Shown: piece by piece, positions 22,320 to 34,599 of the stretch
How the letters are laid out: each line of letters starts with the position of its first letter
How positions within the stretch are numbered: position 1 is the stretch's first letter
Source: Cercis canadensis
Lineage: Eukaryota; Streptophyta; Magnoliopsida; Fabales; Fabaceae
DNA length: 64,000 bases
Direction: 5' to 3'
Assembly: GCA_003255065.1 (NCBI GenBank)
Contig: QAOA01002897.1
Coordinates: 1 to 64,000 of the forward strand
Program-made: the position numbers and the translations under genes
Notes under the pieces: model-generated
Database searches by the model: none
What the model was told of the DNA's origin: nothing
Seen by the model: only the letters and a program-made list of their open reading frames with translations

Positions 22320-24425
22320 ATTTATGAAAGGCTTGACAATTGTGAAAGAGCTTGAAATGATTTGCCAAAGGAATACTAACAAGTTAAGCATATTGCATTC
22401 AAAACTTGTTTAACACCTTTCAATGTAATCAGCTTGTGAAAGCTTCAAAGTACCAACCACTATATCCTGAACAATCCTCATCCCAAGAATTTGCTTTGCA
22501 ACTCCTAAATCCTTCATTGCAAATTCATTTGATAATTGTTGTTTCAGCTTATTAATCTCCTAAATGCTAGATCTGACAATAAGCATGTCATCCACATAAA
22601 ATACTAGAATAATATAACAATCATCAAATTTCTTAAAGGAGCAACAATAATTTATGTCACATCTTCTGAAGTCATTTGTAGATATGAATGAATAAATTTT
22701 TTGTACCACTGTCTCAGGGCTTGTTTCAAACTATACAAACTTTATTGAGTTTTCACACAAGGTTTTCCTTACCGAGCACCAAAAAACTTTCAGGTTGAAC
22801 CATATAAATATCTTCTTCAAGATTATCATGAAAAAAAGTAGTTTTTACATCTAACTGATCAAGATGTAAATCCTCAGAAGCTACAATACTTAGCACTAAC
22901 CTAATTGTAGGTTAACTTGACAACATGAGATAAAGTCTCAAAATAGTCAAATATCTTCTTTTTGTTGGAAACTCTTCACAACCAATCAAGCCTTGTATCT
23001 CTTATTGTTATCATGTTCTTCCTTAACCCAATAAACCTATTTATTTTCCAATGGCTTTTTACCTACTAGTAAATGAGTCAACACCCAAGTGTGATTTTTC
23101 TGTAGAGAGTTTATCTCATCCTTAATGGCCAACTCCCACTTCACATAATCTTCAACTTAAATTACCTCATTATAATATTCAGGTTTACTTCTATCAGTCA
23201 ATAACAAATAATGCTGAGAAGGAGATTATCGTTGAGCGAGTCTAGAGTGGACACTTTGCTTGACCTTCTCAATTGAGATATAGATGTAGAGGGCTCTGGT
23301 TGTGCTATAATATTTTTAGGATTTTCCTATACCCTTTTAGCAACATCACTTTTAGATATCTCCTCTAACTCAATGTGCTCTTGGTTCCTAGCAATTTTTT
23401 AATGCACTATTACATTCTACAACATGCCTATTTTTAGAGCACTATTTTCTTGGTTTTGCATCAAGTTTATCTCCATCACTAGAATCAACATGCAGATATA
23501 AAACACAGCCAAAAAAACTTAAATGTGAAAGAGTTACCTTTTACCACTCCAAATTTCTTCATGTAGTTGCATATCTAGAGGAATAGACGGTCCTCTATTT
23601 ATTACGTAGGCTGCTGTATTAACTATTTGTCCAAAATGCTTTTGGCAATCCAACATGTATCCTCATACTCCTAGCATGCTCATTCAAAATTCTGTTTATA
23701 TGCTCAGCAACACCATTTTGCTGTGGTGTTTCAAGAATATTTTTCTCCATTCGAATTCAATTCACTGCACAAAAATCTTTGACCTCTTTGTTGCTATATT
23801 CACCAACATTACTAGACCTCAAACATTTTATCCTTTTACCAAATTCATTCTCCAACTGAAAATTTCATTTTTTAAAAGTATCAAATACATCGGATTTATT
23901 TTTTTAAAAAAATCTATATCTTATGAGTAGAATAGTCAATGAAAGTAACATAATAATGTGAGCCACCAAGAGACGATACAAACAATGGACCCTATACATT
24001 TGTATGAACAAGCTCCAGCTTTTTTATCTTAGGCGCCCTTCTAGCCTTAGAGAAATTGAGCTTTTTCTGTTTGCCAAAGATACAATCCTTACAAAATGTT
24101 TATGCCTACAGACTTCAAACCAAACAATTTTCCCTTGGAGATGATTATCCTTGTCCCTTTCTCACTCATATGCCCAAGTTTACAATGCCAAGTATTTGAA
24201 TCAATTTTAGAATTAGCCACTACCACAGTGTCTTTTGTGCTTGAGGTCATATAAAGAGTGCCAAACTTGTTTCCACGTGCTACAACCATAGAACATTTGG
24301 TGATTTTTCATGAACTACCAACAAAAATTGTTGAATGTCCATCATCATCAAGTTGTCCTATAGAAATTAAATTCTTTTTCAATCCAGGAACATGCCTGAC
24401 ATTTTTAAATTTTCACACAATTGCA
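22320..24425 (-). pseudogene. pol: Tnt1-like copia pol, inverted part
   Basis: On the minus strand, from 24420 leftwards, the order is: C-terminal half of the protease region (VRHVPGLKKNLISIGQL, about 24405-24355), pre-integrase WHCKLGHMS (about 24200-24174), and integrase start with GGSHYYVTFIDYST (about 23970-23930). RT follows with FYVDDMLIV (about 22600-22574), the catalytic motif, then FAMKDLGVAKQILGMRI (about 22525-22475). The RT C-terminal block (SQADYIEKVL-like) ends near 22330. These are the signature blocks of Tnt1-type elements. Stops and frameshifts are abundant. No RNase H or LTR is attached on the left. Confidence 0.85.
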
Positions 24426-24800
24426 TCTCAACTATCTAGCAAAGAGGATAACAACAAAGGGTCTAAGTCTAGAAATAGAAGTCAATCTAGATCTAGAAAT
24501 ACGACTTGCTGAAACTGTGATAAGAAGGGATATCTCAGAATGGACTATAAGGAGAAGAAGAAGAAGAACCAATAGTAGAATAATGATTCTGTGAATGCAA
24601 CAACTAAAGAAATTGGAGAAACTCTAATTTTGAGTGTTGACAACCCGATAGAATCTTGGATTTTAGATTCTGGTGCATCTTTTCATGCTACCTCACAGAG
24701 AGTGTTTGAGAAATTATATGTCTGGTAATTTCAGGAAAGTTCATCCTACTTATGATGAATCTTTGAATATTATGGGGAAGGGTGAAGTTCATATAGCAAC
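24426..24800 (+). pseudogene. gag: Tnt1-like gag end and protease, opposite orientation
   Basis: On the plus strand a Ser/Arg-rich stretch (SKSRNRSQSRSRN, about 24459-24497) leads into a CCHC knuckle with its first cysteine lost to the TTGC-TGA context (NCDKKGYLRMDYK, about 24513-24551). It then reaches a protease active site SWILDSGASFHATS (about 24655-24696). This is the part of the element immediately upstream of the inverted pol piece, so the two halves face each other at about 24425. Stops are present. Confidence 0.8.
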
Positions 24801-24802
24801 AA

Positions 24803-25395
24803 CTGGTATCAAAGCCCATGGTTGACTTGGGCAAAAACGTGGCTTCTATTCTTCCGGTGTGGTGAAAGAAGCGGGAATGGGCCTCCATGGAGTAAGAGTG
24901 CGCATGGGCCTCCTCATGTATTTTTGGATTGCGAAATGGTATCCATGGATGTGCTTTAAAGGTGTGGAATAGGTTCACATGGAAGAGGAGTGCATGGCTT
25001 CCTATTTGGTGGTGTTCTCGTGGATGACCACATATAAGTATAGTGGTGATGGGTTTCTCCAAAGTGAAGCAGGTAATGGGCCTCCCATTGAGGAGGAGTT
25101 GTGGGTACTAACATGTAAGGGGGAGATTGTCAATAATGCACATGGGAGTGGTGTGAGTGTAAAGTAATATAGAATATATAAGTCTCACATTAAATAGAAA
25201 AAATAAAGATTGTGATATAAAATACTTGAATTGGCCCAAGATTCGTGAGCTTAAGCTTTTGGGTTCAAGTATGCTATACTACACATGCTTCTAGGCCCAC
25301 ATGATGAATTCTACCTAAACATGACAAGATTTAAGGGTAAGAAAACTAAGATGTGTGTGAATATCATGCATAAGAAAAAGCATAAATGATTATTG
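24803..25395 (+). mobile_element. PBS-to-PPT remnant with 3' LTR start
   Basis: TGGTATCAAAG at 24804-24814 resembles a primer site. 'aagggggaga' at 25127-25136 is a polypurine tract, and TGTCAATAATG at 25138 looks like an LTR start. The 320 bp between encode no gag or pol, the layout of a TRIM or other small non-autonomous element. 'aagtctcacatt' (25170-25182) is typical of such LTRs. A 5' LTR is missing: the Tnt1-like protease abuts directly. Confidence 0.5.
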
Positions 25396-25401
25396 TTTAT
25401 T

Positions 25402-25770
25402 GAGTAAAATCCTTTTTTAGTCATTGAAAAATGTAATTACTGACAAATTCGTCATCCAAAAATTTTTGGTGACAAATTGGTCCTTGAATTATTATTCGGT
25501 TTAACAAATTAGTCCTCTAGTACTTTAATAAGAAAAGTTCTAGACCTCTGTAGATCCTTTTCCTAAATTTCTTTCACTAATATTGCCTAGCTATGTTTAA
25601 GCATTCCTTTTCTCATTTCAAGTTCTCATTTTCTTTTCACTGATCTTGCCTATCAGAGGACTAATTTGTCAGCAGAATAATAATTCAATGACCAATTTGT
25701 CACCGAAAATTTTTGGATGACGAATTTGTCGGTGACTACATTTTTCAAAGACTAAAAAAGGGTTTTACTC
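25402..25770. mobile_element. MULE-type MITE with 9-bp target duplication
   Basis: TTGTTTATT occurs at 25393-25401 and again at 25771-25779, an exact 9-bp direct repeat flanking inverted ends GAGTAAAATCC / GGGTTTTACTC. A 9-bp duplication is the Mutator superfamily hallmark. The arms carry repeated 'gacaaatt(c/g)gtc' motifs; about 110 bp in the centre is non-repeated. It is non-coding. Confidence 0.9.
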
Positions 25771-26103
25771 TTGTTTATTTTGTACTTAATTATAATGTAT
25801 TGTGTTGTGTCTCACTTTTGTTTTATTACTAGTTTTCTTTCCTCGTTTCTTTATGTAATGCTTGCTTGCCTAGTTTGATTGACTTGCCCCTTTTGTATTG
25901 CATATTTCTTGTTGATTACTATTTTCCGAAGTAGTCAATGAATCTCCACTTCTATAAACTCTTGGGCCTTCAAACGAGAACAAAATCCACCTTATCTCTC
26001 TAGGTTATGTTGTTGATGGTGCTCATGCTGCGTAGTAATTGTATGCTACATTGATAACTTTGGTTTCAATTTAAATTTGCTTCTAATACTGTCTGCTTGA
26101 CAG

Positions 26104-27170
26104 GTTGGTACTCTAATTTGTATTCCTTCTACAGAGTTCATTGATATTGGTCACATTACTTACATGGAGATCAATCATGAACCGGTTGATCATGCCAAGA
26201 AAGAGCAGAAAGTAATGAATAAGGTAAGTAGTAGAACTATGTCAGTTTGTCAACAAGATATAATGCTAAATACGTCTCTGTATCCTTGTTAGGAAAACGA
26301 TAATGGAGACTAACTAGGTTGGTTTTGAGGCGTGAACAATTACATTGTCTTAAGTGTAATATTGCTTATCTATAAAAGTAAGTTATCTCAGGATACAACA
26401 AAGCCCTCAAAAACTCTCAATGGAAAAGTGAATTCTAATGCATTAGGGAATTCCTTTTTATAGAGTTGAAAAGGCACTAATGAACAAATATAATTGGTCA
26501 GTAATTAACAGACATAATTGTCTATTCGGAATAGACATAATTGTCTGTTCAGAATAGTCACAATTGTCTGTTCGAAACAGACACAATTATCTATTCAAGT
26601 TTACTCATTTGAACCTGTTAACTTAATTAACCACCATCCGAATCGGGTCAAACCGACCCGACTAGGTCCGGTCCAAATATGAAAACCAATGTTAAAATAT
26701 TTTTCAAATTGATCAAGTGCCCAAGTGTCAATCAAAGACTATTAATGGGCTTTGTCTTGCTAGGCTATTTGGGCTTGCCAAATAGGCTTGTGCCTATTTA
26801 ACTAAAGTTATTCTATAACTTTAGTTTGCATTTATAAAGTCTTTTACATACTCTAATTTAACCAATGTGGGACTTGGTTAATTATAAACATATTTACAAA
26901 CTATTTCAACAATCCTTGCATCAGTTATTGAATTAATTTTTTGTCACATGTGAACCTTCATTAGTAGACAACAATCCCCACCCACCTTCTCTTTTTATGT
27001 ATTTGCACTGAAACTATTAGAAACAAGTTAAAGCTGATTTCTTTGATTTTCTATTAAGAAAACAGATTATCGATATTTGTTAAAATATCTAAGTAATAAT
27101 TTAATTACTGATAGAGAATGGCATGTTATCAAAAGCTTCATTTTAAACCTCATTATTGAGCAAAAGGAGG

Positions 27171-27231
<61 letters not shown>

Positions 27232-27610
27232 AGGTGGGTGGGGTGTGGGGAAGAAAAAGAAAACTATATGATGATTACATTTTTCAAGTTTTGGAGTCAC
27301 GGTCACGGCGCTATAGCTATATCTCCACTATGCTTTACAGATTGTTGGGAGCGATCTTGAGGAGCTAAAGAAGATGTTTGAAAGGCATTTTGAGATTGAT
27401 GATGAACTTGTAAGACATTTTTCAAAGAGATCTATTGATGTGCTTAAAGTTAATTGTCAAGTAAGTTATAATTAAGTATGAGGAGATGTATGTGTTTATG
27501 GATTTTGCTGCATAGTCTCTTACAGTTACTATTGGATGATACAGAATGATATGACCAGTAAAGAATGACGGCTGCTTATAAAATTCAAAAGTATTTTCAG
27601 GATAAACTAA
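26104..27610 (+). pseudogene. eIF5B C-terminal exons (domain IV)
   Basis: Three exons encode the end of translation factor eIF5B, the GTPase that joins ribosomal subunits. Exon a (26104-26223, 40 codons) starts after CAG and reads VGTLICIPSTEFIDIG, then NHEPVDHAKK, with donor GTAAGT. Exon b (27341-27460, 40 codons) reads IVGSDLEELKKMFERHFEI, then SKRSIDVLK, with donor GTAAGT. Exon c (27545-27610) reads NDMTSKE, then TGA in place of the expected Trp, then RLLIKFKSIF and a natural TAA. Exons a and b are open and correctly spliced on paper, so decay is recent or slight. No upstream exons (GTPase, domains II-III) were found to the left. The intron holds a 56-A run. Confidence 0.85.
27175..27230 (+). 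repeat. Poly-A run of 56 bases
   Basis: An uninterrupted A tract lies in the intron between eIF5B exons. It could be the tail of a decayed retroposon or slippage. The open frames it creates on both strands are not genes. Confidence 0.9.
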
Positions 27611-27619
27611 TGAAATTGT

Positions 27620-30600
27620 TGCAATGGGACAGATAGAAGGACTTTAATTTCAAGGAAAGGCAAGGGGACTTGTAAATTTCTTTTGCATGATAAACTCCTA
27701 TGTGACATTTTCTATGACATTTTCCTTACCTTTTGAGACGTTTGTGCACAAAATTTTCTGCTGTTCAGGTGACCAAGTTTCCTACTTCACCATTTTGCCA
27801 TTTGGTTACAGAAATAGGATGTGTGTAAATGGCAAAAGTCTTACTGATGTAGTGCATCTACATTTATTTCTGTGTCACCACCTCCATAAGTGGCTCACCA
27901 GTTTCTTGAGTCATTATCTTGCGTTCAAGTGTAATATTAGTAATATAGTGAAAGGGGCTATATCAATTCTCATGTACTACACATTCAAAGAATTAGAATT
28001 AACTGGGAATATGTTTACCCAATTCACTCCTTGCTTGATGCTATATTGAGTACTGTAAGGGACTAAAAGTTGCTGAGTGACCACGTCAAATGGTATGTTG
28101 GTAATAAATATTGTAGTAGTCATGCAGTCCTCTATCAGTGTTATGCTAAATTGGAAGAAGAAAAGGAAATTCAGTTAGTGTCATGTTACTTGCTAGGATA
28201 TTCAGTATAATAACAAAACTATGAAGATTTAAGAAGGTTTGCATATACCCCAAATTATAAAGTCAAGTAAGGTTGACATTGAATTGACTTGGGTTGATCT
28301 AGAAATTCCTCATTAGATGGTTTGGGTTGAATCATAGTGCTCTAAATCTTGAGAAATTCCGGTGGACCAAAAATTTCCACCAGTAAGGACTAGATTACTG
28401 ACACGTAAAAAAACAAAAAACAAAAAACTTGTGCCTCTCTCTCATCACTGCAGAAGGAGTTCAACTGTGAAGCAAGTTTTCTTTTTTTGGAAAGCTCTTA
28501 CTAGAAACAGAGCAGAAAGGGGAAGAGACCCAGCGAGAGCGAAAGAATTGAAAAAAGAGGAGGAAGAGAGAAGATAGAAAGAGTAGTGGGCAGGATAGGA
28601 AGCCCCGCGCCGTCACCTTTAGAAGATGAGGAAATCGCGTAACAGATGAAAACTTTCTGTTCCTGTAATTGAAAGCAGATTCCTAAATTTTGTTTATATA
28701 TATTAAAAAAAAAAACATGACATGACATGATCTGACTTATTGCGCATGAATGTCCTCAGTTTATAATAATTCTATACAATTGTGTTGGAAACATGGAATC
28801 ATTTCATTATCAACATCAAACTGTGTCCAACAACTGTTACATTAAGTTCAACTTGTACAAATGACGGATGGTACACTGACTTCTGGCGTAAGTAGTATAA
28901 ACTACAGTCAAAAGACTAGTTAAATTACTGATAATATAGATCAAACAAGCATGTGTCAAAAAACAACTGCTTTAGAGGTAATTAATTTGTGATGTCGAAA
29001 GAGCTTAGATTTCCTAAATTACTGATCCAAAATAACTATGCAAATTATCATCTATATATCAAATTCCTCATATCATTTTCTTACTTTACCTTTGACTACA
29101 TTTTAACTGTTGCTTCATCCATCATCAATGGATGGATTTTCAGATAAACACAAAATCTTATTTGCGTATTTGTTTTAATCAAAGTAAAATGTATGGAGTA
29201 GTTATTTTCTATTTGAATCAATCACTTTTGTCATCTTTTGAAGGACAGTTGTAGGTCAAGTCAATTTTGCTTGATTTCTAAAATGCCTTACAGTTGGACA
29301 TACAAAATATCAATTAATAGTAGAGAACAATGTGTGGTGAGAGAGACAAGGCAACATAGTCGACAAGGGACCTACAGGGCTATATGTAACTATAGTAGAT
29401 AATTTCTCATTGTCAAAATAAGGTCATATTCATCAATGACTACTATGCTTATAAGTTGGGTAAATGTCATAATAAGGTTGTACTTATCAATTCCAGATTA
29501 AAAGGTAATGTCATAATTCCTGATGGTCAGTTGTATTCATCAATGACTCTTATGCTAGAAAGTAGGAAATTGTGCATTTTTTAGTATTCAACGATAATTA
29601 TAAATTTGAATTGAATGGACATGAATCAGTGAGAGTTTTAGGTATTTTATTTGTGATGGTATGGACTAGAGAAAGAGCAGTTATCATTGAAAGGACTTGT
29701 ATGTGATGGTATCATTTTAAACAATACGTGTGCTATTTGTTATGCTAAAGAAAATGAAGACTTGGATCTCAAATCTCTATCTTGTGAAACAACAAATCAA
29801 TATGTTATGCTAATATTTGTTATGACAGGTTCCTTTCCTCTGTCTTTTTTTTTTTATTATAAAAGATTACCACACGATTTTTAAGTCAAATCAAGTTAGC
29901 TGCTGGATGCCCTTAGTCACAAGGGTACAAGACCTTTTTGTCCCACCTACAACTTGTAAAGAAGTACCAAGATGAGTACATTAGAAGAGAAAGCAACATT
30001 TTGATTGGGAATTATGCTTGATAGAAGTATGACTTTTTTGAATGGCAGACCATTAGTATAACCCAATAAGAAGAAGATATATAATAGAATTATATGTGGA
30101 CATGAAAAAAGCAACGCACAGCAAATAAAAAAAATAACTAGAGGACTAAAAATATTTTAGCAAGAAAATTACCTTGTAGTAATATTATCACAATATATAG
30201 ATTGATATTTAATGTGTATCTGTGTATGGCTAATGAAGATTACCAATCCCTCACAACTAATAGAAGAATTATTCCAACATTCAAATGTAAACTGGATTGT
30301 GTTTCTGAGATCCAAAGTTTCGAAAGGGTAGGAGTCTATTGAAAAAAACAACCATATCCACCAAGCTTTATTGGATAGAGTCTGCTGTGCCAATATGAAA
30401 TGTCAACACTTACAGGCTATTACATTAAAGTTTTCACAGATTACCCTGTACTAGCTGTTTGTGTTACAGATTAATGTACTGGGTAAAGGACTACTGGTAA
30501 CATGTTGCAATTTCAAAATGTCGAAGAAAACATTCATTTTTGTTTTTGTAGGCATAACTACATATTGTAAATATATGGAACTTGAAATACCTTTATATCA

Positions 30601-31530
30601 GTCAATGTCCATGAAAGGTTAATATACCTGTTTGGTGCTTCTGATAGGTTCCATTGTATTTTCTAAATGGAACCTCAATTAATAGTGAATTTTAAAAGTA
30701 TTAGTTAACAACAAATTGTAGACAAATACAAGAAACAAAAGATGAAGATCTGAACAAGTAACTCTCTTCATAAATGATCATTTAACATCTGAGTGTGTTC
30801 ACTATGCAATGAGGAAGAAGAATGTCTGTTTAATTGAGGAAATTGCTACTAAAATAGTACTAGTGTGACAACATATCTCTTGCTCACAACTTGTAGCGCT
30901 ACAATGGACAATCTTTGAGTGTGGCAAGAAATCTTCATAAGAAGTCATTATAGAGTTGTTCATGATTAAGGACCCTAAGAGATGACAAAGTCATATTTGA
31001 TTGTAAAAACAAGGATTACTTTACCAAGGAGCAAGAAAACTTCCAGTAAACTAGTAATGATATGCAAAACTGAAGAAACAAGGATACTTTAGACATAGGA
31101 ATAAAATGTTGGTTTGGTTCTAGAAAGATGCAGCGATTATCACTTAGCTCTGTAATTTTAATTTTAATTTTTGTGTGAAATGAATCACTTAAAGTTCATT
31201 CTGTCCCTTAAAATTATCCATCATTAATCATCAGTACGTCAAATCTAATGGAACTTGATTCCTCAGAAGATTACAGTCTGTTATTGCTCGTATACATAGT
31301 ATTAATGTCCAAGACTCTGCTTTTGAACTTGTTCATCCATTCAATATTTCACCAAAAACACATAGGAGATGCGCATAATGATGGCAGCTCTTAAGAAAAT
31401 TGAACTAAAAGAAAGAGATTCAGATGGTCTGCAAAGGTAAAATTGCACTAAAAATAAAACATGCCCAGATGAACCACTTCCATTACATGATTGAGGAAAC
31501 ATACTGCAATGAATTGAACTTGACATCCTA
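27620..31530. other. No gene recognised
   Basis: This is AT-rich sequence with short frames only. Around 28440-28600 there is a GA-rich stretch resembling a leader on the minus strand. Around 29400-29540 'catcaatgact(a/c)(c/t)tatgct' recurs. A T-run is at about 29850. None supports a coding call. Confidence 0.4.
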
Positions 31531-31671
31531 TAGCACTTTTTAATTAAATATCTCTTCCGTTCTACCATCTTTGCATCTTGTTATGAAATCTAGCACTAGA
31601 ATAATACTTTCTAAACATAGATCCTCCATTAAATGAAGAGATAAGTTCTTCACCCAATTCTTCAAGCTTAG

Positions 31672-31885
31672 TTCTTCATCAAATATTTTGTTACAGTCAC
31701 TTTTCCATGTAAAAATTTCAATCCAGTAATTCCTCACCAAAACTAGATGCCTCCCCACATGTAGAAGTGATTTCTTCAAGCCGACACTCTGGGTTCAAGA
31801 GACTAATTAGTTGTAGACAAAGAGTAATTATCTTTTTTTTTTTTTATTGAGAATAATTATCATTTAAAGATCTGTATAGGATAAT
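31672..31885. repeat. V block, copy 1
   Basis: It matches 60752-60985, including 'tgttacagtcacttttccatg' split by few changes and the T-run near 31833. In the 60-kb copy this block lies directly upstream (minus strand) of an ADA2 exon, so it is probably ADA2 intron or exon-flanking DNA. Confidence 0.75.
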
Positions 31886-32450
31886 ATGATTCTAAAATTC
31901 AAAAACTCACCGGCGCCACTCCTGAAGAGCATAACTTTCATCGTGCTCCATCTCACTCGACAAAAACACCATCATCACTGCCATAGCTGTTTCCGTTACT
32001 ATTTCCATTCTCTTCGTGCACTGATTCGAAGGGAGATTGAGACGAATTTGGATTCAGATCACAGACCCCAAAGATCTTTGGAGAGGCGGCAGTTGTGTGG
32101 TCGACGGCGACATCATCGTCGGCGCCAGTGCGCTGAGCGCTTGCGGGAAGGGAAAATGAAGAAAAAGGGAGCAGGATGGAACAAGAGGTCTGGCAACGCT
32201 ATTGTTTGTAGCTGTTGCCGAGAAGGAGAAAGAAGCTGTGTTCTTCATGCATTTGCCATGTATGGAGCTTCAAAGCTCCAGACCTGCAATTTCTTTTTTA
32301 TTTTTTATTTTTTCTTTATTCCTTTAATCATCAATTAGTTAATTGTTAATGATTTATTAAGCACTATCACGTGACATTCACGTGTTGTTTCCAACCAAAA
32401 ATAGATGGACGTTAGAGAGAAGGAATGGGACTGAACCGCATATCAAGTAG
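31886..32450 (-). mobile_element. Pack-MULE fragment with clathrin-light-chain exon, left end missing
   Basis: It holds the captured exon and the right TIR of the element described at 36773-37945, but joins V-block sequence at about 31886 where the left TIR should be. On the minus strand the exon (about 32130 down to 31911) reads VAVDHTTAASPKIFG, SPFESVHEENGNS, EMEHDESYALQEWRR and ends at donor GTGAGT (31905-31910). These blocks fit the N-terminal region of plant clathrin light chain. The reading frame has breaks. Confidence 0.7.
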
Positions 32451-32453
32451 AGT

Positions 32454-33475
32454 TAATTATTACTATCATTTATATAAAAGTAATTGTCTTAAAGCCTTAA
32501 ATCACATTATATCCGGAATATAGCCTTCATGGCATCCATCAACAAGTACCCACTTGGACAATAGAATAGCCTAAAGCGAATCAAGGTTTGATTATGAGAC
32601 AAATTGAAGATTAATATAACGTACCCATAAAAGTATTAAACTGTACAAGTTTCGTTCTCCATGTTACTAAGCTTTGTATTCCTGGTGATTAAACTATTCA
32701 CACAAAGAGGCAAATCAAGTGGACTGTGATTAAGTCCAAGTTCATCAAACTGAATGGGTTGAATTTCTCTAACCTAATGAATTGACATGTTGATTTGTAG
32801 TTTTGGGATAAATAGGAATAAAGAGGCCTTCTTAAAGTGTCGTATTGTGGTCACAATAGAATTCAAACGTGAGACCTTCAAATCATTTCATGGCTATCAA
32901 AGGTAGTATTATATTGCCGTTTAGGCCTAACATTAATGTGGCTTCAGTGCTACTTTTAAGGTTTCCAACGTGCTTTAACCTTCTAATAATGTTCGACTGG
33001 CAGAAGTTCAAATGACACATTTCAAGCTTATATATATGTATGTAATAATTATGTCTGTGTATTCTGAATATTGGTTAGTGTATTATATGCTTATGTGCTA
33101 ATGTCTACTGTATATAAACCTTGGGTACAAAAATATGTTGGATAGAGAGTCATGTACTTCAATTTGTGTAGGATTTGAACGATAAATGATATGACTACTA
33201 AGCTATTGTATACTAAAAGTAACACACTTAGAATTCAACTGCACTTCTTAAAATTACTTGTGGGATTCATGAATTCCCTTAAAAGGAGCCTCATTCTAGT
33301 GGCATATCTATGATTTTGTACCAACATAGATTATTCTGCTAATATTTATATTTCTACTTATACTTGAAAAGAATAATAGTGGCATTGGCTCTATTGATTA
33401 ACAAGAAGCATCCTTGGACATATAAATTAAGTAGTCAAATTAATCTATGAAATGAGACCACCTAAAGAACGATGC
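32454..33475. repeat. X block, copy 1
   Basis: A block of about 1 kb also present at 39262-40312, 54862-55878 and 58982-59945, all in the same orientation. It contains 'ttatatccggaatatagcc' near its start and 'tattctgctaatatttat' near its end. In the three other copies it lies immediately downstream of the ADA2 stop codon (minus strand), so it is probably ADA2 3'-flanking DNA. Here the ADA2 exon has been lost at about 33480-33515. No coding signal was seen. Confidence 0.85.
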
Positions 33476-33649
33476 CATCTCCTAACAAATTCATGAAAAA
33501 AATAATTATTGAATAACTTTGAGGTTGGAAGGGACACAGCAAGAAAATTAATTATTTCTGAGACCAATTTATTCCAGATAAAGGGAAATTAAGAAGAAAG
33601 TAATGAGATTGAGAATACTAATTTCATGCATTGCATGGAGATCGTTAAT

Positions 33650-34283
33650 CTATTTTTGATTAACAAATATTTCTTCTAAAAATAGAAATGCAAATTCTTA
33701 ATTACTCAAATAAAAATATGACTATAGATATCACGTAATAATTACTCATTATTATGTATTTTCACTCACAATTATTATTTTATTGTGCATTTTGATGATT
33801 GGTCATATTTCTACTTTGATAATTAGCACATTTTCTTTCTATTTTTGAAACAAATGGTTGTTGCATTTCTTTTTATGCAATTATCCCTTAATTTAATGTA
33901 TTAGCAACAAAAAAAAAAAAAANCCTTTGTTTGCTTTAATTAGTTTTTGATGTTGTTCAAGCCATTATGAGTTTAGGCACTTCAATATTTGAGCTCAGTT
34001 ACATGAACCATCCTATTTGATTGCTATATTGAGTTTATATGTTGGGAAATCTCTAGTTGGTCTTCAACTCTATCTTAGGTGCATGTGTTTGTTAATTTAA
34101 ATTCTCAAATCCTGATTTGGATGTACATTAAAAACAAATTCCAATAGTAAAATTTTGTTGAAATTACCTTTCCAGTTGAAATTTTGTAATTCCAATAACC
34201 ATTTTTTCAACGACCCAAATTCCATTAGAATTCAAAATTCCAATGAATTTTTTCCGTTGGAATTCATGAATTTTCTTGTAGTG
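33650..34283. repeat. Tail of host segment, third copy
   Basis: It is homologous to 21230-21996 and, in part, 51350-51767. It ends in the same CACTA-type 'ttcttgtagtg' (34273-34283). The N at 33923 replaces about 60 bp that are present in the 51-kb copy after the poly-A. Confidence 0.8.
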
Positions 34284-34566
34284 TGTTCTAAAAGTCTTTT
34301 TAATATTCTGTGAGTGTCAATTATTAGAAGTAATAAGTATGTCACTTTTTAGAGTGAAAGCATTTAGGTATTTATGTTAATGCTCCATGGTTTAAGGATC
34401 TACATTAATAAGAACAAGTTCCTAAGCTTAGAAGTCTGTATGTAATAGTATAAATAGGAGTGTCAAAGAATATATCATTTGGGATTGAGTTTGAGAGTTT
34501 TCCCCAAGTGTAGAAAACACCTATATTTTGAGGGGTTGAGTGCAAGTGACTGCTCCCCCTCCAACA
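34284..34566 (+). repeat. LTR-like module, second copy
   Basis: It is collinear with 21997-22286, with TG..CA ends and a TATAAATA at 34449-34456. It lies just downstream (minus strand) of the MATE relic. Confidence 0.4.
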
Positions 34567-34599
34567 ATTTTATTGATATTAAAGGTACTTTAGGAGTAG

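Noticed and set aside
24688..25062. His-rich 124-codon minus-strand frame
   Set aside because: It is antisense to the Tnt1-like protease and the PBS-to-PPT remnant, with no independent support.
27067..27306. Poly-Phe and poly-Lys open frames on opposite strands
   Set aside because: They are created by the 56-base A run and show no domain.
27687..28049. 120-codon open frame downstream of the eIF5B relic
   Set aside because: There is no family resemblance. It lies where a 3' flank is expected, and its composition is like its surroundings.
31886..32338. Plus-strand 150-codon Arg/His-rich frame
   Set aside because: It is antisense to the captured clathrin-light-chain exon, whose minus-strand reading and splice donor explain the sequence better.
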